Source: Bdellovibrio sp. (lineage in GTDB: Bacteria > Bdellovibrionota > Bdellovibrionia > Bdellovibrionales > Bdellovibrionaceae). Taken from it: a DNA stretch of 11,992 nucleotides. This document shows, piece by piece, positions 7,055-11,992 of the stretch (its first letter is position 1; every line of letters begins with the position of its first letter). Made by a program: the position numbers and the translations under genes. The notes below the pieces were generated by a model, which ran no database searches, had not been told where the DNA came from, and saw only the letters and a program-made list of their open reading frames with translations. Location of the stretch: contig JAGIAF010000083.1 of the NCBI GenBank assembly GCA_017745015.1, positions 1 to 11,992 of the forward strand. The letters run 5' to 3'.

Positions 7055-7837
7055 ATGAAAATTCATATTCGCTTTTATGAAGAGTTGAATGATCACCTTT
7101 CTGAAAATCAGAAAAAGAAAGAACTCCTGTACGAAGTCCAACAAAGCACCACCGTGAAAGATGCCATTGAATCTTTCGGAGTGTCTCACACAGAAGTAGA
7201 TTTAATTTTAGTCAACGGCGACAGCCGTCCTTTCAGCTATCTATTAAAAGATAATGATCGCGTTAGCGTCTTCCCTATGTTTGAATCTATGGACATCACC
7301 TCGGTGACTTTACTGCGCAATCATCCTTTGCGTGAACGGCGCAAAGAACCCATGGCCTTCATTGTCGATTTAAACCTAGGAAAGCTTGCGCATTTTATGA
7401 GGATGCTGGGATTTGATGTTCTTTACGATACCAAACTTCGAGATGACGAATTGCTGGCGAAACTCTCTAAAGAGCAAAACCGCATTCTTCTCACTCGCGA
7501 CCGTGGTTTATTGAAGCGCAAAAATGTCGATCATGGGTATTTCGTACGCAGCACTCGCCCTACCACGCAGACCATCGAAGTTTTAAAACGTTTTGATATG
7601 ATGAATTTAGTGAACTTATGCTCGCGCTGCTTGCACTGCAATAACCCACTGCAAAGTATCAGCAAGGAACAAGTTTTAGAGGAACTCCCTCCGCAAGTCG
7701 CAGAGGGCTATCAGACTTTCTATTTCTGCCCTCATTGCGAGCGCATCTATTGGGAGGGAACTCATTTTGAACATATGAGATCCATGTATCACCACCTACA
7801 ACAGGAATATGCTCGTGAGCATTTCCTGGCAGGTTAA
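7055..7837 (+). CDS. Ubiquitin-like Ub-Mut7C / Mut7-C PIN-type RNase with zinc ribbon (260 aa)
   Basis: Likely a soluble ribonuclease. Three parts are visible. Residues 1-78 are a ThiS/ubiquitin-like beta-grasp domain containing 'TVKDAIESFGVSHTEVDLI', typical of Ub-Mut7C. Residues 100-185 are the Mut7-C nuclease core, a PIN-related fold, with conserved acidic positions D105 in 'FIVDLNLGKLA', D130/D131 in 'KLRDDELL' and D149 in 'LLTRDRGLL'. Residues 189-232 are a zinc ribbon (C192-x2-C195 and C225-x2-C228, followed by I-Y-W-x-G-T-H). All expected motifs are intact. The start at 7055 begins the beta-grasp strand directly; an earlier GTG at 6989 would add an unlikely tail. No good Shine-Dalgarno site is seen. 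The biological substrate of this bacterial family is, as far as I know, not established. Confidence 0.9.
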   Translation: MKIHIRFYEELNDHLSENQKKKELLYEVQQSTTVKDAIESFGVSHTEVDLILVNGDSRPFSYLLKDNDRVSVFPMFESMDITSVTLLRNHPLRERRKEPMAFIVDLNLGKLAHFMRMLGFDVLYDTKLRDDELLAKLSKEQNRILLTRDRGLLKRKNVDHGYFVRSTRPTTQTIEVLKRFDMMNLVNLCSRCLHCNNPLQSISKEQVLEELPPQVAEGYQTFYFCPHCERIYWEGTHFEHMRSMYHHLQQEYAREHFLAG

Positions 7838-7845
7838 GAAAACAA

Positions 7846-8226
7846 CTACATACGCTTGCAGTACATATTTGCAAGACGCAAAGAACTGTCCGCGGAATAC
7901 ATATCAAGAACCGCCGTGAACTTCAGATTGTTCTCTTGTGTGAAAACTTGCAAAGTCGTGCCTTCGTTCTGTTCGCACGTATATTGAGCCGTTGTACCGT
8001 AAGTCAAAGACGAACGTGTGCAGTTGAATTGCTTCGCGTGCTTAGCTTGACCCGTTGCCCATACAGCAATCACGATGTTTTTGTCTGACTCGGGAGATTC
8101 ATTAACACTCATGCCATAAGCTGGTTTACCATCGTCGCGAATCTCTTTGCTTGTACAAAGAAAAGAAGCTTGGGCAGAGGCTGTCGCCAACAAGATCGCC
8201 GCTGTCAAAAGGGATTTCATTTTCAT
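7846..8226 (-). CDS. Small secreted four-cysteine protein (126 aa)
   Basis: Unrecognised exported protein. A clear signal peptide occupies residues 1-20 with a likely cleavage after A-S-A-Q-A. The mature part is about 106 residues, rich in beta-forming and polar residues, with four cysteines (C24, C69, C84, C123) that could form two disulfides in the periplasm. The start at 8226 has AGGAGA (8231-8236) at good spacing; a second ATG at 8220 is possible. It lies 29 nt downstream of the ADP-ribosyltransferase gene on the same strand, so the two are probably co-transcribed, and it converges on the Mut7-C gene with only 8 bases between stops. An accessory or immunity role for the transferase is possible but only inferred from position. 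Confidence 0.85.
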   Translation of the reverse strand: MKMKSLLTAAILLATASAQASFLCTSKEIRDDGKPAYGMSVNESPESDKNIVIAVWATGQAKHAKQFNCTRSSLTYGTTAQYTCEQNEGTTLQVFTQENNLKFTAVLDMYSADSSLRLANMYCKRM

Positions 8227-8255
8227 AAATTCTCCTGATTAGGTGGTTATTAAAA

Positions 8256-9074
8256 CTACTTTTTTAAATCATCACAACTGTTTTGCACTTCACGCAGGAA
8301 AACCATCAAGACCTTGCTCTTCGTAAGAGTGCTGCGCCCCGTGACACAAAATCGCGTTTTAGCCCGATAAAGAATTTCTGCCTCATCCGTATAGGCGTCG
8401 GCGACCACTGACAAGGGTTTACCAGTGGTGCCATAGATTACGTAAAGCACTCCGTCGCCCTTCTGCTCCCCGAGCTCATCTTTCAGAAATCTTTCAGCAA
8501 CCGCCATACGCACAGAAGTTGAAAAATACCCTTTTTCTTCAAATGTAACACCCGGCTGGTATTGACCCGTCACTTTCTTGCCATAGATCGCACCCCGATA
8601 AGAGAGGGTCTGAATAGACGGTAAAAGATTGAGACTGGCTTCTAAGTGATTTATAAACTCTTGAAGGCTCTTAGAGGGCTTTTTTCCGGAGCGCAAAGTA
8701 CGATTGATCGTCGTGTATATCGCGGTCCCATCCCCTGGCTCCTCCATGTACTTTACCAAGGGATAATAAGGATTTTCTTCTTGGTAAATCGTCGAAAGCA
8801 GCTGATCAAAATCCTTCGGAGCGCGCTTCATCAGTTCCCCTGATAAAACAGAGGTTTTGATCAGGTCCTCAACTTGAGCGGCTTTTAAAGTTCCCAAAAG
8901 CTTTTCACCATCAAAACTCTGAGCTGTCACTTGATTGAGCAAGGAAGTAATTTTTTTAGAGTCTTCCGAAAAAGCCCCAAGGACTACAGGGGACTGCTCG
9001 AAGCTCTGAGCCCCCGAGATGACTGAAAAAAGCAGGACAACGCTACCAATTGTTAATTTAAATAATTTCATCAT
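8256..9074 (-). CDS. Secreted ADP-ribosyltransferase, R-S-E exotoxin family
   Basis: Probably transfers ADP-ribose from NAD+ to a protein target outside the cytoplasm. A signal peptide spans residues 1-22/24 (cleavage near S-G-A-Q-S). The C-terminal half carries the full R-S-E signature of the C3/VIP2-type ADP-ribosyltransferase exoenzymes: Y159-R160-G161 (NAD-binding Arg), Y-F-S185-T186-S187 (STS motif), and E231-A-E233 (ExE motif with catalytic Glu E233). The flanking text also fits the family: 'INRTLRSGK' at 123-131, 'GVTFEEKGYFSTS' at 175-187 and 'EAEILYRAKTRFCVTG' at 231-246. ExE suggests arginine modification by family rule. Residues 25-110 are a helical region of unknown role. C243 and C267 could pair. 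The start is ATG ATG at 9074/9071; no Shine-Dalgarno site is visible and an in-frame stop lies just upstream, so the start is fixed but weak. Confidence 0.88.
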   Translation of the reverse strand: MMKLFKLTIGSVVLLFSVISGAQSFEQSPVVLGAFSEDSKKITSLLNQVTAQSFDGEKLLGTLKAAQVEDLIKTSVLSGELMKRAPKDFDQLLSTIYQEENPYYPLVKYMEEPGDGTAIYTTINRTLRSGKKPSKSLQEFINHLEASLNLLPSIQTLSYRGAIYGKKVTGQYQPGVTFEEKGYFSTSVRMAVAERFLKDELGEQKGDGVLYVIYGTTGKPLSVVADAYTDEAEILYRAKTRFCVTGRSTLTKSKVLMVFLREVQNSCDDLKK

Positions 9075-9116
9075 GACTATCAGCTAAGCAACACTCGTAC
9101 CCAACGATTTATTAAG

Positions 9117-9143
9117 AGGCGCCGTCGACGGCGCCTTTTTTTT
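9117..9143 (+). terminator. Perfect-palindrome hairpin with T-run on the plus strand
   Basis: AGGCGCCGTC/GACGGCGCCT is a perfect 20-base palindrome (9117-9136), followed by eight T on the plus strand. As a terminator it points along the plus strand, opposite to both flanking genes. On the minus strand it is preceded by eight A but followed only by TCTTAATAAAT, so it may also stop minus-strand read-through from the thioredoxin gene. Confidence 0.8.
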
Positions 9144-9163
9144 ATGGAGTACTTTCAACTTTA

Positions 9164-9189
9164 ACCGCAATCTTAAGCAAGATTGCGGT
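9164..9189 (-). terminator. Stem-loop just after the thioredoxin gene
   Basis: An 11-bp perfect stem (9164-9174 with 9179-9189) with a 4-base loop starts about 10 nt after the thioredoxin stop. The minus strand continues TTAAAGTT, so the T-tract is weak. It may be a poor terminator or an RNA 3'-end protector working with the palindrome at 9117-9136. Confidence 0.55.
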
Positions 9190-9198
9190 ATAGAAAAA

Positions 9199-9528
9199 TT
9201 AAGGTGTTAATCTATTCGTGAGAAAATACACGATGGCATCCTTCGGATGATTCCCAATCAACTGCCCAATTTCCTGACCGCTACTGAATAGCACCATCGC
9301 TGGGAGACTGCGAATACCATACTTACTTGCAGTTTCTTGATTCTCCTCAATATTGAGTTTCACAACTTTGAGCTTATTTTCAAACTCCTGAGCGATCTCC
9401 TCAAGCTTTGGGGTAAGGCCATGGCAAGGGCGACACCATTGAGCCCAAAAGTCTACCAATACGGGCTCAGAAGAATTCAGCACTACACTATTAAAAGTAC
9501 TGTCTGTGATAGCTGCCAAAGAAGACAT
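9199..9528 (-). CDS. Thioredoxin with WCRPC active site (109 aa)
   Basis: Small dithiol-disulfide oxidoreductase of the cytoplasm; no signal peptide is present. The thioredoxin fold is complete: buried D26 in 'VLVDFWA', active site W31-C32-R33-P34-C35, and cis-proline P76 in 'RSLPAMVLF'. The 109-residue length is standard. The active site has arginine where classic thioredoxins have glycine, which usually shifts redox potential or partner choice. Its ATG shares a base with the stop of the MerR-DnaE fusion gene (TAATG), and a strong GGAGG site at 9535-9539 lies inside the end of that gene. The pair is therefore one operon with coupled translation. A hairpin follows its stop. It is probably an accessory thioredoxin, not the main housekeeping trxA, but this cannot be proved here. 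Confidence 0.94.
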   Translation of the reverse strand: MSSLAAITDSTFNSVVLNSSEPVLVDFWAQWCRPCHGLTPKLEEIAQEFENKLKVVKLNIEENQETASKYGIRSLPAMVLFSSGQEIGQLIGNHPKDAIVYFLTNRLTP

Positions 9529-11018
9529 TACACACCTCCGGCTTTAAGGTGGTATGTTCCATCAGCCAAAGGATAACCAAATTCTTGCCAAACCATTTGG
9601 TTCTTAGCTTCCCAGCGATCAACTGCGGCTAGGTATTCTTTTGGCCATAGATTTTTCAAAATCGCTGTGCGTTTGTAGTACCACCAGATCGTAACTGCAT
9701 GGCTTTTTGCAAAGGTTCCCGGCGCCGTCATTTTCAAAAGCTTTTTAATTTTTTCGTCGGAAATCTCATCCAGCTTTGAAGTACGTGGTGGATTATTGAG
9801 GTTACCGACTTGGCGAAGAATCTCACGGGCTGCAAGAACATCAACACCTAGGTAGCGCATGACAATGCGAATCCAATCTTCGCGATAGAGCATATATCCG
9901 CGCGCTTCCGTTAACTCTGGAAGTTCAACTGGAGCGGTGGCGGTTGCATAATTTTTAAAATCCCACTCCGACCAATGTTCAAATAAAATATCCAAATTAA
10001 TAAGATCTTGTGGCGATCGCATCGGGTGCTGCAAATGCCATTCTTCAAAAGCTTTCCAGTTCTTTTTAGAAGCCTTTAAAGACTCTGGCATATTCTGCCA
10101 GGCGTGCACTCGCTCGTTCCACTCGATAGCGTAAAGCCCGCGAGCTCCCAGGCGTTGTGCCGCCTCCAGAATCATTGGATCGTAATCGGAAAACTTATCG
10201 AACTGCACCGGACCGATTTGTTTTTGCACGTCTGCTAAGATATCCAACATGGGTGATCGGAACGCCACCACATCAAAGCCCGTGCGAGTTTTCAGCTCAT
10301 CACACATCTGCCCGATCTCTTTGTGACGAGAAAACTCCACATCCAGATGCAAAAACTTAGTGCCCGCAAAAAGTTCTGGCAACAAACCAAAATCTAGCGG
10401 ATTAAACGGAGAATACCCTTCAGCGTACAAAACCAAACTTGAAGGCGAAGTGCCGCGGCCCGGGCCTAATAAAATATTTTCTTTTTGAGCATAAGCCATG
10501 ATCTTACGAAGATCCGGAATGATGGCTTGAGTTTCAGGAGAATAGCGAGACACTTCATCCGACAATTTGCCAAGAGTGGCTCCGTCGGTAACTCCACGAC
10601 GTTTAAGATTATCAATACTTCTTTCTAACAAACTTTCCATAACTTGGGTCCTTTCTGCTTCGGTCAATTCCTGACCGGAGGTTAAGGAGGCCAATACGGA
10701 TTCCAGACTGGTGATTTGTTGAGACAAACTAACTGCCGCTGCACGACTCTCTTGAAGACGTCTCTCCAAAAGTTCTTTCAAAGTTCCATCACTAGTTTCA
10801 GCTAACAAAACTTTGATCTGATCTAAGGAAAATCCTAGCGCTTTATAATGCTGAATTCTCCCCGCCAGGTGTACTTGAGCTTCGGTATAAACACGGTGCT
10901 GCCCTTCACTGCGAGTATAAGGAACCAACAGGCCCTTTTCCTCATACAGGCGCAGCGCTTTAACACTAAAGCCCGTGCGTTTCCCAAATTCCCCAATAGA
11001 TAACCAATCCTTCATCAT
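9528..11018 (-). CDS. MerR-type DNA-binding domain fused to degenerate DnaE (Pol III alpha) core
   Basis: Likely a transcription regulator with a reused polymerase fold as its effector domain. Residues 4-74 are a MerR winged helix ('SIGEFGKRTGFSVKALRLYE'), and about 78-115 is the usual dimer helix. From about 168 the sequence follows bacterial Pol III alpha: G185-P-G-R-G189 with 'SSLVLYAEGYSPFNPLDFGL', then F-L-H224-L-D226-V-E228-F matching the catalytic P-D-x-D-x-D-F. Residues 374-405 match the fingers segment 'GxxLYxExxxxI...LLRxxxG', and 434-464 match 'GFNKSHxxxYxxxxYQTxxLKxxYPxEFMAA'. The first catalytic Asp is His (H224), and the stretch bearing the third (F-D-F-L-G-L in DnaE) appears deleted, so polymerisation is unlikely. 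No PHP, beta-clamp or OB part is present. ATG ATG lies at 11018/11015; GAGG spacing favours the second. Divergent from the TIGR02147 gene. Confidence 0.92.
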   Translation of the reverse strand: MMKDWLSIGEFGKRTGFSVKALRLYEEKGLLVPYTRSEGQHRVYTEAQVHLAGRIQHYKALGFSLDQIKVLLAETSDGTLKELLERRLQESRAAAVSLSQQITSLESVLASLTSGQELTEAERTQVMESLLERSIDNLKRRGVTDGATLGKLSDEVSRYSPETQAIIPDLRKIMAYAQKENILLGPGRGTSPSSLVLYAEGYSPFNPLDFGLLPELFAGTKFLHLDVEFSRHKEIGQMCDELKTRTGFDVVAFRSPMLDILADVQKQIGPVQFDKFSDYDPMILEAAQRLGARGLYAIEWNERVHAWQNMPESLKASKKNWKAFEEWHLQHPMRSPQDLINLDILFEHWSEWDFKNYATATAPVELPELTEARGYMLYREDWIRIVMRYLGVDVLAAREILRQVGNLNNPPRTSKLDEISDEKIKKLLKMTAPGTFAKSHAVTIWWYYKRTAILKNLWPKEYLAAVDRWEAKNQMVWQEFGYPLADGTYHLKAGGV

Positions 11019-11103
11019 GACCTCTGATCATAATCCTGCAACCTCCCCTTGGGGCAGAATAAAGCAGAAAATTAGAACCTCGACTCACCCCGCAAAAAAT
11101 CGA

Positions 11104-11134
11104 TGGTGCAGCCATTCTGCACCACTTTGGTGCA
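11104..11134. promoter_or_regulatory. Three-half-site operator candidate between divergent regulators
   Basis: TGGTGCAG (11104-11111) and CTGCACCA (11117-11124) form a perfect 8-bp dyad around CCATT. A third half-site TGGTGCA follows at 11128-11134, making a second dyad with a 3-base gap. The element lies in the middle of the 160-base gap between the MerR fusion gene (minus) and the TIGR02147 gene (plus), 45 bases before the latter. On the minus strand it follows a possible TAAAAT -10 box; on the plus strand TTGCCA at 11142 could be a -35 box. Either regulator could bind here. Confidence 0.55.
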
Positions 11135-11178
11135 TTTTAACTTGCCAGTCCATCTCAGGAACAATTAAACCCTAGCCC

Positions 11179-11940
11179 ATGACAGAGTTTCGCACTTACC
11201 TCCAGCAAGAGTTCACTAGAAGGGTCGATAAGAATCCGGCCTATTCCCTGCGTGCTTTTGCAGGACATTTAAAAATCAATCATGCCACCTTGTCTTCGCT
11301 ACTTGCGGGCAAACGAGCTATGACTAAAAAGACTGCGATCAAATTGGGCCAAGCTTTAAGCCTCTCCCCTTCCCAGATTGATGGGTTCGCGCAAACGACA
11401 AAACCTGTGGCCGAAACTTCCGAGCACGCCAAATACATGGTGTTGCAACAAGATACCTTTGCGGCGATGTCAGAGTGGTACTTCGATGCAATCTTAGAAA
11501 TGACTTTGATCCCGCGCTTTAATCTTGAACCCCAAGTTATCGCGGCGGCACTGAACATCACGACAGTCCAAGCGCAAATGGCTCTAGAGACGTTGGAGCG
11601 ATTGCAGCTGATCGTAAAAACCAAAAAAGGTAAATACACTTTAGCGCATCCCAACAGCGACAACTGCTTGGATGCAGACTACACAAGTGCGGCAAACAGA
11701 AAATATCAAAAATCGATTTTAGAAAAGTCCTTAGCTGCTCTTGAAGAGGTCGACCGCAAAAAACGCGACCACACTTCAACCACGCTTGCCATCGACACGA
11801 AAGATCTTCCAAAGATCAAAGAGATCATCCAGAAATTCCGCAGAGACATTGATGCCTTCGCTCACCGCCCGGAAGCGCGCCTAAACGAAGTCTATCAACT
11901 GCAAGTTTCTATCTTCCCATTGAGCAATCAAGATAGATAA
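11179..11940 (+). CDS. TIGR02147 family HTH regulator (253 aa)
   Basis: Putative transcription regulator of the TIGR02147/DUF4423 family. Residues about 22-68 form a Cro/CI-type helix-turn-helix ('SLRAFAGHLKINHATLSSLLAGKR'-like, basic recognition region with K45-R46). Residues 85-150 are a second winged-helix-like module ('EWYFDAILEM', 'IAAALNITTVQAQMALETLERLQLI'). Residues 155-253 hold the family's closing part, with 'IIQKFRRDIDAFA' and the typical end 'EVYQLQVSIFPLS'. The length is close to the family norm of about 250-280 residues. It has no signal peptide. The upstream sequence lacks a clear Shine-Dalgarno site. A secreted protein gene begins 10 bases after its stop; in my recollection such regulator-plus-exported-protein pairs are frequent in Bdellovibrio. 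The target genes are unknown. Confidence 0.9.
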   Translation: MTEFRTYLQQEFTRRVDKNPAYSLRAFAGHLKINHATLSSLLAGKRAMTKKTAIKLGQALSLSPSQIDGFAQTTKPVAETSEHAKYMVLQQDTFAAMSEWYFDAILEMTLIPRFNLEPQVIAAALNITTVQAQMALETLERLQLIVKTKKGKYTLAHPNSDNCLDADYTSAANRKYQKSILEKSLAALEEVDRKKRDHTSTTLAIDTKDLPKIKEIIQKFRRDIDAFAHRPEARLNEVYQLQVSIFPLSNQDR

Positions 11941-11950
11941 AGAGGACGTC

Positions 11951-11992
11951 ATGAAATCCAGCATCTTAGTAATTCTATTTTTAGTTTCCATT
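11951..11992 (+). CDS. Start of a probable exported protein (cut by the window edge)
   Basis: An ATG at 11951 is preceded by AGAGGA (11941-11946) at 4-5 nt spacing. The 14 visible codons encode MKSSILVILFLVSI, a basic start and hydrophobic run typical of a signal peptide or lipoprotein leader. It is 10 bases after the TIGR02147 stop, so the two are likely one operon. Nothing can be said of the mature protein. Confidence 0.7.
   Translation, partial: MKSSILVILFLVSI

Noticed and set aside
8646..8843. Plus-strand 65-codon frame opposite the transferase as an antisense-encoded partner
   Set aside because: No ribosome site and no recognisable domain; most likely a shadow.
11045..11054. CCCC-TT-GGGG dyad before the MerR fusion gene as a MerR operator
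   Set aside because: Only four base pairs match and the arms do not extend; no -35/-10 pair with 19-20 base spacing surrounds it.

Overview
The window looks like chromosome from a Bdellovibrio-type predatory bacterium (Bdellovibrionota). The main reason is the HTH protein at 11179-11940, which matches the TIGR02147 family; as I recall that family is abundant in Bdellovibrio. The presence of secreted proteins with cysteine pairs fits. The genus is an inference from gene content, not a database match. Genes are tightly packed, several share a stop/start base (TAATG or ATGA), and no stretch over about 180 bases lacks a gene or a regulatory signal. I see no tRNA, rRNA, IS element or CRISPR array.

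Layout: (a) 32-1707, minus strand: a PpiD/SurA-type membrane-anchored periplasmic chaperone without a recognisable parvulin domain, followed with a one-base overlap by a divergent T-fold (6-pyruvoyl-tetrahydropterin synthase-like) protein. (b) 1843-6564, plus strand: the elongasome cluster mreC-mreD-mrdA(PBP2)-rodA, which builds the lateral cell wall; mreB is not in the window. It ends at a strong hairpin terminator that probably works in both directions. (c) 6605-6950, minus strand: two small genes, one acidic (69 aa) and one basic (42 aa), coupled through the stop codon and ending at the same terminator. (d) 7055-7837, plus strand: a ubiquitin-like/Mut7-C PIN-type RNase with a zinc ribbon. 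(e) 7846-9074, minus strand: a secreted ADP-ribosyltransferase with a complete R-S-E signature, followed by a small secreted four-cysteine protein. (f) 9199-11018, minus strand: a MerR-type DNA-binding domain fused to a degenerate bacterial replicative polymerase (DnaE, C-family) core, overlapping a thioredoxin with a WCRPC active site. (g) 11179-11992, plus strand: a TIGR02147 regulator followed by the first codons of a secreted protein, with a three-half-site operator candidate in the divergent gap to the MerR gene.

The most unusual item is the MerR-DnaE fusion. The polymerase motifs GPGRG, the Y-x-E motif of the fingers and the KSH-to-YP segment are recognisable. One catalytic aspartate is replaced by histidine, and the segment that should carry the third appears to be missing. 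It reads as a nucleotide-site or DNA-site fold reused as the effector domain of a transcription regulator. The secreted ADP-ribosyltransferase with a possible partner protein is the second item worth attention.
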